Source of the DNA: an uncultured Flavobacteriales bacterium
GTDB taxonomy: Bacteria > Bacteroidota > Bacteroidia > Flavobacteriales_D > Parvicellaceae
Assembly: GCA_943788755.1 (NCBI GenBank)
Contig: CALSRM010000003.1
Coordinates: 186,001 to 250,000, forward strand
Length of the DNA: 64,000 bases
Direction: 5' to 3'
How positions within the stretch are numbered: the stretch's first letter is position 1; every line of letters starts with the position of its first letter. The notes below the pieces were generated by a model. That model made no database searches and was not told where the DNA came from. It saw nothing but the letters and a program-made list of their open reading frames with translations. Positions 45,765 through 56,200 of this stretch are shown here, one piece after another. A program made the translations under genes and the position numbers.

Positions 45765-47534
45765 CTAATGTTCTTCTTCACCTGGTTCTAGCGGCACATT
45801 TTGCATAACAAAATCTTCTGCTTGTCCTGGTTTATTATAATCATAAGGCCATCTGTGCACGACAGGTAAATCTCCAGGCCAATTACCGTGCATATGCTCA
45901 ACTGGCGATGTCCACTCCAGAGTATTTGCTCTCCATGGATTTTGAGAAGCTTTTGGACCTCTTAAAGCACTATAAAGAAAGTTCCAGAAGAAAAATAACT
46001 GAGAAAGTACTCCTACAGTTGCAAAAATACTAATTACAACATTTAGGTCTATCATGTGATCAAACATTGGGAATTCTGAATTTGTATAATAGCGCCTTGG
46101 CATTCCGCCTTCCCCTAAAAAGTGCATAGGAATAAATACTCCATATCCACAAGTAATGGTAATCCAGAAGTGAATAAAACCTAATTTTTTATTCATCATC
46201 CTTCCATACATTTTAGGGAACCAATGATAAACTCCAGCGAACATTGCCAAAATAGCAGACATCCCCATTACAATATGGAAGTGACCAACTACAAAGTAAG
46301 TATCATGTTGACTAATATCCAATGCTGCATCGGCTAATATTATCCCCGTAACACCACCACTAATAAAAGTAGATACCATTCCAATTGAGAATAACATCGC
46401 CGGTGTAAACACAAGATTACCTTTCCATAAAGTAGTTAAGTAATTAAATACTTTTACAGCTGATGGAATGGCAATAAGTAAAGTAGTAAAAACAAATACT
46501 CCACCTAAGAATGGATTCATTCCTGTAAGGAACATATGGTGACCCCAAACAATAAACGAAAGAAATCCAATCGCCAAAATCGAACCAATCATTGCTCTAT
46601 ATCCAAATATTGGTTTTCTAGAGTTTGTAGCAATTACTTCTGATGATATCCCTAATGCAGGCAGTAATATTATATATACCTCAGGATGTCCTAAAAACCA
46701 GAATAAGTGTTCAAATAATACTGGAGAACCTCCTGTTTGATCAAGTGCTCCATTAGATGTTGTAATGTCACTCAAAAAGAAACTTGTCCCCATGTGTCTA
46801 TCCATAATAAGTAATACAGCTGAAGACAAAAGAACAGGGAAAGACAATAACCCTAGAATAGCTGTTACGAAGAATGTCCAAATCGATAACGGTAATCTGG
46901 TCATTCTCATTCCTTTCGTACGCAGATTAATAATAGTAACGATATAATTAATACCTCCTAATAATGCAGACGCAATAAATATTGATATCGACAACAACCA
47001 CAACGTCATACCCAATCCTGATCCTGGTTGCGTTTCTTCAAGCACACTTAATGGTGGATATATTGTCCATCCTGCCATTGCTGGTCCAGATTCAATAAAA
47101 AGAGAAGCTAACATTATCGAACTCGATAAAAAAAACAGCCAATACGATATCATGTTTAATAGTCCTGATGCCATGTCTCTTGCTCCAATTTGAAGTGGAA
47201 TAAGTAAATTTGAAAAAGTACCTGATAAACCACCAGTAAGAACCATAAATACCATGATAGTTCCGTGCAATGTAACAAGACCTAGGTACATATTACTATC
47301 CAAAACACCGTCAGGGGCCCAGCCTGAACCTAATAAAGTTTCCATAATGCCAAACTTTTCGTCTGGCCATCCCAATTGCAATCTAAATAATGCCGAAAGT
47401 GCAATACCAACAATTCCCATAACTATGGCCGTTAATAGGTATTGTTTAGCAATCATTTTATGATCTTGACTAAACACGTACTTAGTAAAGAAACTTTCTT
47501 TATGATGATGTGCTGCGTGACCGTGATCTGACAT
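45765..47534 (-). CDS. coxA: cytochrome c oxidase subunit I
   Basis: Catalytic subunit of an A-type heme-copper oxidase reducing O2 to water in the inner membrane. The 589-residue protein has about 12 or more helices. The low-spin heme His is in LVTLHGTIMVF, CuB ligands and the His-Tyr crosslink are in FLGHPEVYIILLP and VWGHHMFLTGM, and the heme a3 region is HDTYFVVGHFHIVMG. The N-terminus is His-rich (HGHAAHHHKE). Last gene of the actABCDEF-coxBA operon; no subunit III gene follows. Heme A would come from CtaA at 39.4 kb. Confidence 0.97.
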   Translation of the reverse strand: MSDHGHAAHHHKESFFTKYVFSQDHKMIAKQYLLTAIVMGIVGIALSALFRLQLGWPDEKFGIMETLLGSGWAPDGVLDSNMYLGLVTLHGTIMVFMVLTGGLSGTFSNLLIPLQIGARDMASGLLNMISYWLFFLSSSIMLASLFIESGPAMAGWTIYPPLSVLEETQPGSGLGMTLWLLSISIFIASALLGGINYIVTIINLRTKGMRMTRLPLSIWTFFVTAILGLLSFPVLLSSAVLLIMDRHMGTSFFLSDITTSNGALDQTGGSPVLFEHLFWFLGHPEVYIILLPALGISSEVIATNSRKPIFGYRAMIGSILAIGFLSFIVWGHHMFLTGMNPFLGGVFVFTTLLIAIPSAVKVFNYLTTLWKGNLVFTPAMLFSIGMVSTFISGGVTGIILADAALDISQHDTYFVVGHFHIVMGMSAILAMFAGVYHWFPKMYGRMMNKKLGFIHFWITITCGYGVFIPMHFLGEGGMPRRYYTNSEFPMFDHMIDLNVVISIFATVGVLSQLFFFWNFLYSALRGPKASQNPWRANTLEWTSPVEHMHGNWPGDLPVVHRWPYDYNKPGQAEDFVMQNVPLEPGEEEH

Positions 47535-47566
47535 ACTCTTCTCTTTTTTTTCTAATTTCTAATTTC

Positions 47567-48895
47567 TTACTCTTCAATTTCTTGAGCTAACTCTTCAGTA
47601 GCTGCTGCTCCAATTGTATACGAAACCGCTCCACCATCAAACCTTTTTTGAGATTCAATCCAATTTTTATATTCTGCTTCGGTTTCAACAACAACCTTCA
47701 TTTGCATATTCGAGTGACTTGCACCACAAATTTTGTTACACATCAATATATAATCAAAATCAACAACCTCTTCTTCCTCTCCAATTCTTCTTTTACGCTC
47801 ATTATGAATGGTATTGATATTCTTATAATGGTCAATAACAAACTCATCTAAACGCATATCTTTAGTTGTAATCGTAGGTTTTAAGGTAAATGAAGTAGTC
47901 ATTCCAGGCACACAATTCATTTGTGCCCTAAAATGCGGAAACCAAGCACAATGAAGTACATCTTGGGATCTAAAATAAAAAGTGTAGGTTTTATCCACTA
48001 TCAAATGCATTTCCCCTTTAACAACAACATCATTAGCTGCCATTGCATCGTCAGCATCAGCATTTCTTTCTATTTCTAAACCAGATTTAATTCTGTACTT
48101 CTGACGCTTCAACCTTTCTATTTTTTCAGACATTTCCGCAACTTTACCATCTGGCAATAAGTATTCCGTAGTCTTTTGGTTGTCGATATATTTTTCAATA
48201 CTATTAGCCAACAAAACAGAATCCAATCTATCAATTTCTGTATCTATCGTTTCGAAAGATTCAGCGATTCCTTCAGTTGTAATAACTCCTAATGGATTAG
48301 TTCCTGTCACTAATTTAAAGTTTGCTTTTCCTAGTTTGTTATCCTCTCCTGAATATCGAGCAGTCCAATCAAACTGTTTTGCATATAACTCAATAACAGT
48401 CCCTTCATCTTCTGGGTTCATAATGAAATTCCAAGTTCTTAACCCATAAATGATAACTCCCGCAAGAACAATGGCAGGAACTGTAGTCCAAATCATTTCT
48501 AATTTATTGTTGTGTACCAAATAAACGGGCTTTCTTTTAGGGTCTCTTCTGTAGAGAAATGGAAAAATAAACAACATCCCATTCATTATAAAAAACACAG
48601 GAAGTATAATCCACCAATTAAAAACTAACAAATCATCAATCATAACCCCGTGTTCTGTTGCAGCCTCACCAAGACCTCCGTTACCATATTCCAGCATTAA
48701 ATAAATCGTTCCGCCAAAAAGCGCGAACATAAACACAAGAAACAGAACAGCTTGTGAAAGGTTTTCTCCAGGGGTAATATTTTCCTGACTTTTATCTCCT
48801 GTAACTTTAGATGTCATTTCATACACCTTCACAAGCTGTATAAGAGCTAAAACTCCTAAAACAACTACTATAAATATTAAAAACTTATTTTCCAT
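47567..48895 (-). CDS. coxB: cytochrome c oxidase subunit II
   Basis: Carries the CuA centre that receives electrons. Three hydrophobic segments at the N-terminus (residues 3-20, about 50-70, about 95-115; one is probably a signal anchor), then a cupredoxin domain. CuA ligands are visible: HCAWFPHFRAQMNCVPGM and CNKICGASHSNM. At 442 residues it is longer than usual because a charged, helical stretch of roughly 80 residues (AEMSEKIERLKRQKYRIKSG) is inserted between cupredoxin strands. There is no fused cytochrome c domain, so electrons probably arrive from the ActA or ActE hemes. 27 nt after actF. Confidence 0.95.
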   Translation of the reverse strand: MENKFLIFIVVVLGVLALIQLVKVYEMTSKVTGDKSQENITPGENLSQAVLFLVFMFALFGGTIYLMLEYGNGGLGEAATEHGVMIDDLLVFNWWIILPVFFIMNGMLFIFPFLYRRDPKRKPVYLVHNNKLEMIWTTVPAIVLAGVIIYGLRTWNFIMNPEDEGTVIELYAKQFDWTARYSGEDNKLGKANFKLVTGTNPLGVITTEGIAESFETIDTEIDRLDSVLLANSIEKYIDNQKTTEYLLPDGKVAEMSEKIERLKRQKYRIKSGLEIERNADADDAMAANDVVVKGEMHLIVDKTYTFYFRSQDVLHCAWFPHFRAQMNCVPGMTTSFTLKPTITTKDMRLDEFVIDHYKNINTIHNERKRRIGEEEEVVDFDYILMCNKICGASHSNMQMKVVVETEAEYKNWIESQKRFDGGAVSYTIGAAATEELAQEIEE

Positions 48896-48922
48896 TTTAT
48901 AAATTTATCTTATCCTATAATT

Positions 48923-50479
48923 TTATCCGTGATGATGTTTACTCTCCTCCAAAAATGGGTGATTATTTTGAACCAGGGATGATTTTCCAAGAGATCTTAG
49001 CACCAAAAAGATAAACGTTCCCAAGAATGTCATAAACATACCTATTTCTAATAATCCAAAGTTCCATTCTTCGTATAATGTGCCTGGCATAACCATACAA
49101 AACACATCAAACCAGTGCCCAATAAATATTACTAATCCAATAAATATTAAGTACGGCCAAGATTTTTTCGTGTCTGCTGACATTAAGAAAATCATTGGAA
49201 GAACAAAGTTGACAACAAACATTGCAAAGAATATAAATTTGTAACTTTCAATACGGGTAACAAAATAGATTACTTCCTCTGGAATATTGGAATACCAAAT
49301 AAGCATAAATTGAGAGAACCATAAGTAACTCCATAAAAAGCTTAATGCAAACATCCATTTTCCTACATCGTGTATATGAGCGCTATTTACAAACTCTAAG
49401 TTTCCTTTGTGCTTCAGATACAATGTTACCATCATAATCATAATCATTGCACTTAACCAAATTCCTGAGAATGAGTACCATCCAAATAATGTGCTAAACC
49501 AATGCGTATCAATTGACATTATAATATCCCAAGACATTGTAGATGAAAATACTGCAAAGAATACTAAGAACAACGCTCCTCTTCTATACATTAAAAAATG
49601 TGAGGCTGTAGCTTTTTCAACATCTTCGCTATCTTGTTTTCTTGAAGTTTTTCTAAACCAATTCATGAAATATGCAAATACTCCGAAATAGCATATAATT
49701 CTGATCCAAAAGAACGGCTTATTCAAATATGCAACTTTGCCCCAAATCAAATCATCGTGGGCAACTACATCACTATCCATCCATGGATAGATATGATTTA
49801 ACCCTAATGTGGCGCCAATAAAAACAATTGCTAAAACAATCATGCCTAATGGTAATGCAGACATAATTGCCTCCATGATTCTTAATAAAACAACTCCCCA
49901 ACCAGACTCAGTAGCATAATGCAATGAAAGGTAGAAAAGTGCTCCTAAAGCAATTCCAAAAAAGAAGAATCCATTTACCAATAAATTAGACCAAAATCTT
50001 CTAAAATGAGAATCAGACATTGCAATATCTCCATTACTAAACATATGTGCTAAGGTTTCTGATGGGGCTGCATCATGACCGTGACCTACGGAATGAGCTA
50101 CATGCTCTCCTTCAACTTCCAGATGTTTAATATGAATATGCCATTCGAAAGTTGGCGCTTGATGAGCATGTGCTTCTTCACTATGGGCATCACCGTGTTC
50201 TTCAGCAGCATTGTGTCCATGAACTTCATGTTCTTCCCCTTCATCTCCAAAATCAAGTTCGTAACCTAAAGCAGCCATTGCTTCTTCAGCCTCTTTTTTT
50301 ACGTCAGCTTCTTTTTCAACTTGGTCACCCCAGTATTCAACGTATACTTCGTGATCACTTAATACCGTGGGAAACATGTATTCTTTTTGAAAGAAGAATC
50401 CCACGATTAACAGCAGTAATCCTACCCCCATTAGTCCAATTGTTACTTTTTTTGCTTTATTAGAAATTTGAAATTCCAT
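48923..50479 (-). CDS. actF: ACIII subunit ActF (NrfD-like membrane protein, His-rich insertion)
   Basis: Integral membrane paralogue of ActC in the quinol:cytochrome c oxidoreductase ACIII. About ten helices follow residue 165 (LLVNGFFFFGIALGALFYLSL; SMSWDIIMSIDTHWFSTLFGWY is typical of ActF). Residues about 40-150 form a soluble segment after the first helix with over 15 His and many Glu/Asp (HEVHGHNAAEEHGDAHSEE), larger than I expect for the family. Length 518. It sits between actE and coxB in the operon. The His-rich part may bind metal; that is inference. Confidence 0.92.
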   Translation of the reverse strand: MEFQISNKAKKVTIGLMGVGLLLLIVGFFFQKEYMFPTVLSDHEVYVEYWGDQVEKEADVKKEAEEAMAALGYELDFGDEGEEHEVHGHNAAEEHGDAHSEEAHAHQAPTFEWHIHIKHLEVEGEHVAHSVGHGHDAAPSETLAHMFSNGDIAMSDSHFRRFWSNLLVNGFFFFGIALGALFYLSLHYATESGWGVVLLRIMEAIMSALPLGMIVLAIVFIGATLGLNHIYPWMDSDVVAHDDLIWGKVAYLNKPFFWIRIICYFGVFAYFMNWFRKTSRKQDSEDVEKATASHFLMYRRGALFLVFFAVFSSTMSWDIIMSIDTHWFSTLFGWYSFSGIWLSAMIMIMMVTLYLKHKGNLEFVNSAHIHDVGKWMFALSFLWSYLWFSQFMLIWYSNIPEEVIYFVTRIESYKFIFFAMFVVNFVLPMIFLMSADTKKSWPYLIFIGLVIFIGHWFDVFCMVMPGTLYEEWNFGLLEIGMFMTFLGTFIFLVLRSLGKSSLVQNNHPFLEESKHHHG

Positions 50480-50520
50480 TTTTACTATTTATTTCTATTA
50501 ATAGTTAATTCTTAATGTGC

Positions 50521-51228
50521 TTATCCTGCGTTACCTAAGACTGCAGCTGCAACAACAGGTGCACCCGTTGTATCTGCCTTAACATTTCCAGTTAATCCGT
50601 TTAAATTAAAATCCCCATGCTGTAACGTTCTAACATACATAGCGACTTTCCATCTTTCTTCTTTATTCAATTGAGATGCATGTGCTCCCATTGCGCCTTT
50701 ACCAAAAGTAATAACATGGAAAATCCCACCAAGACTTCTTTCTTTGTAAGCTCCATCATACGGGCTAGGTGGGTTATAATCCCCTACTACTACTACTCCG
50801 CCATCTCCTTGGCCAGTTTTACCATGGCAATGCATACACATTATTTCAAATAACCGTTTCCCTTCCTTGACATTTCCTTCGATATCAGCTAAAAATGGAC
50901 TTGGTAATTTCCAGTTAGCAGAAGCTGAATCTAAGTCTGCTTTTCCGTATATGAAAGGCATCATTAACGCTGCCTTATTTTTCTTTTTGTAATAAGGGAT
51001 TGATCCTTCTGCAGGAATTCTAGCAGATTGCGTATTTTTCAACCTTTCAGCTGTTGTGTCTTTTTCTTCATCAGTCACCATTCCGTAATCCACATAAGCT
51101 TCAATTGCTTGTGATCGATACATGTCTGGCATATACTCATATCCTGGACTATCTGGATGCTTACTGCAAGATGACAATGTGATTCCACCTATTAGTATTA
51201 CTGCTATATATTTTAATGTAAGCTTCAT
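50521..51228 (-). CDS. actE: ACIII subunit ActE (monoheme cytochrome c lipoprotein)
   Basis: Periplasmic cytochrome c of ACIII. Lipoprotein signal MKLTLKYIAVILIGGITLSSC with lipidation Cys at residue 21, then YEYMPDMYRSQAIEAY, a conserved ActE segment. The single heme site is CMHCH in FEIMCMHCHGKTGQGDGG, with a distal Met likely in GAMGAHASQL. Length 235. It is thought to carry electrons from the ActA hemes toward the oxidase. Between actD (21 nt) and actF (41 nt). Confidence 0.93.
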   Translation of the reverse strand: MKLTLKYIAVILIGGITLSSCSKHPDSPGYEYMPDMYRSQAIEAYVDYGMVTDEEKDTTAERLKNTQSARIPAEGSIPYYKKKNKAALMMPFIYGKADLDSASANWKLPSPFLADIEGNVKEGKRLFEIMCMHCHGKTGQGDGGVVVVGDYNPPSPYDGAYKERSLGGIFHVITFGKGAMGAHASQLNKEERWKVAMYVRTLQHGDFNLNGLTGNVKADTTGAPVVAAAVLGNAG

Positions 51229-51249
51229 TCTAACGTTTTAATTCGTTAA

Positions 51250-51789
51250 TTACTTAATCGTTTTTTCATCAATTTCAACAATTCCTGTTTCCTTAATCAT
51301 ATCGTTTAACTGGTCCAAAGAAAAATTACTGTTTTCTGCTAACCTTACCTCTACCACAAATCTATCGTCGGTAGTTCTAGGATCAGGATTTCTGGCGGGC
51401 ATTCCAGGTAATGTTTTATTTCTTAAAAAATATGTCAATGCCATTCCATGAGCAGCACATAAAACTGTAAATTCAAACAAAATAGGGACAAAAGAAGGAA
51501 TATTTTCTAAATAGCTAAAATTAGGTTTACCCCCTATGTTTATTCCATGCCAATCAGAAACCATGAAATATCGAGTAGCAATTATTGCTAATAGAAGTCC
51601 CGTTATTCCATACATAAAAGCAGCAATTCCTAAACGTGTATGTTTAATACCAATTATTGGGTCAATTCCATGAATAGGGAATGGCGAAAATACGTCAGCA
51701 ACATGAACTCCATTGTCCACTAATGATTGACATGCCTCTTTCGTAACATCATCATCATCGTACATTGCATATATAACTTTATCTGTCAT
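51250..51789 (-). CDS. actD: ACIII subunit ActD (DUF3341)
   Basis: A 179-residue membrane subunit of ACIII. N-terminal soluble part (MTDKVIYAMYDDDDVTKEAC), the DUF3341 signature VFSPFPIHGIDPIIGIKHTRLG, and two helices (about 55-75 and 95-115: GIAAFMYGITGLLLAIIATRY, FVPILFEFTVLCAAHGMALTYF). It has no cofactor motif; in known ACIII structures ActD is a structural membrane subunit. Gene order and spacing (23 nt after actC, 21 nt before actE) fit the operon. Confidence 0.95.
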   Translation of the reverse strand: MTDKVIYAMYDDDDVTKEACQSLVDNGVHVADVFSPFPIHGIDPIIGIKHTRLGIAAFMYGITGLLLAIIATRYFMVSDWHGINIGGKPNFSYLENIPSFVPILFEFTVLCAAHGMALTYFLRNKTLPGMPARNPDPRTTDDRFVVEVRLAENSNFSLDQLNDMIKETGIVEIDEKTIK

Positions 51790-51812
51790 ACTGTAATTTT
51801 TAATTTCTTTCG

Positions 51813-53225
51813 TTAATGCTTTTCTATATGAGAATCATAATAACCCTCACCATGTCCAAACCCTTTCTTATAATTCTCTCCTGAAGATTTCAAAATTGTT
51901 TTCAACTCTGCTATTGGCAATACTGGAAAGTATCTTGCAAAAAGCAAATACAAAACAAAGAAAATCCCTAGAGTTCCAACATAAACACCTATATCTACCC
52001 AAGTTGGGTGAAAATATGACCATGCAGATGGAACATAATCTCTATGTATTGAAGTAACAATAATTACAAACCTTTCGAACCACATCCCAACATTTACAAC
52101 AGCTGCTAAAATGAATGTAAAAGTTAAATTTGTTCTTAACTTTTTAGACCACATTAATTGTGGAGAAACCACATTACATGTCATCATCGCTGCGTAAGAC
52201 CACCAATACGGTCCAGTTGCTCTGTTCAAGAATGCATACGCTTCATATTCAACACCAGAATACCAAGATATAAATAACTCTGTGATGTATGCTACTCCGA
52301 CGATAGAACCTGTTGTAAGAATTACAATATTCATGTACTCTATATGCTTAGTATGCAAGTAAGCTTCTAATTTGAAAGCCTTTCGTAATACAAGCATTAA
52401 TGTTTGCACCATGGCAAAACCAGAGAATACTGCCCCGGAAACAAAATACGGAGGAAAAATTGTGGTATGCCAACCTGGTATGACTGATGTAGCAAAATCA
52501 AAAGATACGATCGAGTGGACTGAGAATACAAGAGGTGTAGCCAGTCCAGCTAAAACCAAGGATACTATTTCAAAACGATTCCATGCTTTCGCATTTCCAG
52601 TCCAACCAAAACTTAATATTCCATAAGCTCTTTTGGCGAGCGGTTTTGTAACTCTATCTCTAATTGTAGCAAAATCAGGAATTAATCCAATATACCAAAA
52701 TACCATTCCTACTGAGAAATAGGTGGAAATCGCAAATACATCCCAGAACAACGGTGAGTTGACATTTACCCACATTGATCCAAATTGATTTGGTAAAGGG
52801 AACACCCAATATCCAACCCATAAACGACCCATGTGAATTAATGGGAATAATCCTGCCATCATAACGGCAAATATTGTCATTGCTTCAGATGCACGGTTAA
52901 TTGCCATTCTCCATTTTTGACGAAAGAGTAAAAGCACAGCAGAAATAAGTGTTCCTGCGTGACCAATTCCTACCCACCATACAAAGTTGGTAATATCCCA
53001 AGCCCATTCTACTGTTTTATTCAACCCCCAAACACCGATACCTGTACCCAACAAGTAAACGATACAACCTACCCCCCAAAGGGCGAAGATTCCGAAAATT
53101 GAAATTAGAATGTACCATCCTCTAGGAGCTTTACTTTCAATAGGACGAATAACATCATCCGTAATATCTTTGTAATTTTTATCTCCTAAAATTAAGGGAA
53201 TTCTGATGTCTGACTCTTTATGCAT
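51813..53225 (-). CDS. actC: ACIII subunit ActC (NrfD/PsrC-like quinol-binding membrane protein)
   Basis: Main quinol-oxidising membrane subunit of ACIII. The 470-residue protein has about ten helices in the NrfD arrangement: WWVGIGHAGTLISAVLLLFRQKWR, the ActC-typical LWVGYWVFPLPNQFGSMWVN and SVHSIVSFDFATSVIPGWH, and a second half with MWFERFVIIVTSIHRDYVPS. His and Asp residues at the periplasmic ends would form the quinol site. Between actB (37 nt) and actD. Confidence 0.96.
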   Translation of the reverse strand: MHKESDIRIPLILGDKNYKDITDDVIRPIESKAPRGWYILISIFGIFALWGVGCIVYLLGTGIGVWGLNKTVEWAWDITNFVWWVGIGHAGTLISAVLLLFRQKWRMAINRASEAMTIFAVMMAGLFPLIHMGRLWVGYWVFPLPNQFGSMWVNVNSPLFWDVFAISTYFSVGMVFWYIGLIPDFATIRDRVTKPLAKRAYGILSFGWTGNAKAWNRFEIVSLVLAGLATPLVFSVHSIVSFDFATSVIPGWHTTIFPPYFVSGAVFSGFAMVQTLMLVLRKAFKLEAYLHTKHIEYMNIVILTTGSIVGVAYITELFISWYSGVEYEAYAFLNRATGPYWWSYAAMMTCNVVSPQLMWSKKLRTNLTFTFILAAVVNVGMWFERFVIIVTSIHRDYVPSAWSYFHPTWVDIGVYVGTLGIFFVLYLLFARYFPVLPIAELKTILKSSGENYKKGFGHGEGYYDSHIEKH

Positions 53226-53262
53226 CTATTTACGTTTTTATTCCAATTAATTTATTAATGTT

Positions 53263-56200
53263 CTAACTATGTTCTTCAGTTGCTGCTTCAGCATGAGCTG
53301 CTTCCGCTGCTTCTTCTGTATTTCTAACTTTCACTTGGTACCAAACATTTGGTTTAACACCAATCTCTTCTAATGCTTGGTAAGCCCTATCTCCCGAAGT
53401 TTTAGATCTTACCAATGACTCTTCGTCATTCCAATCTCCAAAAACAATTGCTCCATTTGGACAAGCATCAGCACACGCTGTTACAACATCCCCATCAACT
53501 ACAGCTCTAGATTCCTTTTTTGCATTTAATTTACCTTCTTGTATTCGTTGCACACAGAAGCTACATTTTTCCATAACACCTCTTGAACGAACGGTAACAT
53601 CTGGATTTAACACCATTCTTGCCATCTCATCTTGAGAATTATTGACATGCTTAAACTTTCTATAATCTCTGTAGTTAAACCAGTTGAATCGTCTTACTTT
53701 ATATGGACAATTATTTCCACAGTATCTTGTCCCAATACAACGGTTATAAGCCATCATATTTAGCCCTTCATTACTGTGAGTTGTTGCAGCAACAGGACAA
53801 ACTGTTTCACAAGGAGCATGATTACAATGCTGACACATCATTGGCATAAATACTACTGACGGATTATCTTCAGGAACTTCTAGATTAGCATAAGACCAAT
53901 CGTTTCCTTCTTCTCTTTTATTCTTTTCCCATCTTGACCTTGCATCATCGTCAATAGAAGAAAAGTACCTATCCATCCTTAACCAATGCAGATCTCTCGC
54001 TCTTCTAATTTCATCTTTACCAACTACGGGAACATTATTTTCTGAGTGACACGCAACAATACAAACCCCGCAGCCATTACAAGCTGTTAAATCTACAGAC
54101 ATCCCCCATCTGTGACCAACAAACTCAACTGGATGCTCTTCCCATAAAGAAATATCAGTAGCTTTTACATGATCTCCGTGACCTTTAGTGTGAACATGAA
54201 GCTCATGAGGAGGATTGTAATCCTCTTTATGTCCATTAATAATGGATTCTAGATTCGTTTCTCTTAAAATTGAAGTTCTCCCCATAATTGTATGGTGAGT
54301 TTGTGTGCACGCTAAGAAATACTTTTCGTTCGCATCTGCTACCTCAGCATCTGCAAAATATTTAATCGAATCGTTTTCAAAAGAAGTGAACTTATATGCG
54401 TTTCCTCCGATTGGCTTTTTATTACCATCAGCATCTAAATCGTAATCTCCTGTTTGGTCTAATTTTATTTGAAATGCAGCTGAACCAATCGCTTCTTGAT
54501 TTTCTGCCCTTCCATATCCTAGTGCGACACCAACTGTTCCTCTAGCTTGACCAGGTAACGGATAAACGGGTAATTTAAGAACTTGTTCTCCAACTGCAAC
54601 ATTTACCATGTTTACAGGAGTTTCTTGTTCTATATATAAACCATCCCACTTCCCTTTTTCAGAACCGGTGATATTAAATAAATCATAACAATCTGCTGGA
54701 GCCATTGTTACGTAGTTATCCCAACATACTTTAGTAATAGCATCTGGCAATTCTTGCAACCATGGGTTTGCACTATATTGACCCTCTCCAATTTCAACTT
54801 TTTGGTAAGCAACTACTTCCCAAGCTGCATCCGAACTCTTTAATGAAGAAGTTACTTCAGATGCAGTATCTGTAAATGAAACAGGAGTAGATGGCATTGG
54901 GGCAGCAGCTGTCGAACTTCCATTGTGAACTGACCAATTCCAATATTCAGTAAATGTTAAATATTCTGATTGCATCGGGAAACCATATGCTCTCCAAGTA
55001 TCTTGAATATAATTGTAATACGTTTTGCTTTCTTTATCCCCTCTTTCAGCATTCCCTGACCACACTAATAATGATTCTTGCGTTTGACGAGAATCAAACA
55101 AAGGTCTAATTACAGGCTGTTGAATAGCATATTGACCAACTTGAGGCTTATAATCATTCCAAGACTCTAAGTAATTATGATCCGGGCATATATACGTACA
55201 TTTTGAAGCCGTTTCATCAGCAAATTCTGAGAATGAAACCGAAAGCATATTCTCATTTGCTAAAGCTTCTCCAAATTCAGTACCGTTTGGCAATGTATAA
55301 ACTGGATTCGCTCCATATATTAATAATGCACCAACATCACCTGCGATTACATCATTTACTAATTCTTCAACTAGTGCGTCGTCAGCTTGTTTAAGATATA
55401 TTTCGTTATCTAAATCAATTGTCTTTCCGTAATTATTTAAAGTATTGTTAATTGCATTTACAATTACTTGAATTCCTTTATCATTTGCTCCTGCAACCAC
55501 AAGAGACTCTCCTTTATGCTCTTTTAATTTGTCCGCAGCGTTTGCTGCATAAGCATCAATTTCATCAGAAACTGCAATTCCTAAGTCTTTACCACCTATG
55601 TGCTTCAAAATTGCTGCTGCAACCGCACTTTGTTCAGATGGCTTAATTGGACAACGCGAATCTGCATTTGCGCCTGTCAAACTCATTACTGATTCAAAAT
55701 GGAAATGTTTAGACATCCATTGATCTCCATCAGCTCTTTTTTCTGGATTTCTAGTTTCTGCGTAATCAACATTGTATTTTGTATGCATTAACCAGTTTGC
55801 CATAAAATCAGCATCGATACTTACAACAGCTTTTGCTCTTGAAAAATCGTATGCTGGAATAACTGCTTTTCCGAAAGATTCTTGATTTGCTTTGCGCATA
55901 GCAGAATAAGAAACTGCATCGTACTGAATATGTTTTACATCTGCATAATTCGCAGACACAGACTCAACATCCTGCCCTGTAACGTCAGAAATAATAGGCG
56001 TTACAATAGAATCTACAGAATCAGAAACTACAGGAGCTCCCATTTCGGAAACTGCACCACCCAACGAACCAATAAAGTCGTTTATTACGAGGTTAGTAGA
56101 AGGACTTATAATTGTATTTGAAAGAATTCTTACCTTGCCTCCTCTATCAGCTACCGCTTTCAACTTAGCTTTTATATCAGCATCAGCATCCGTCCAAGAC

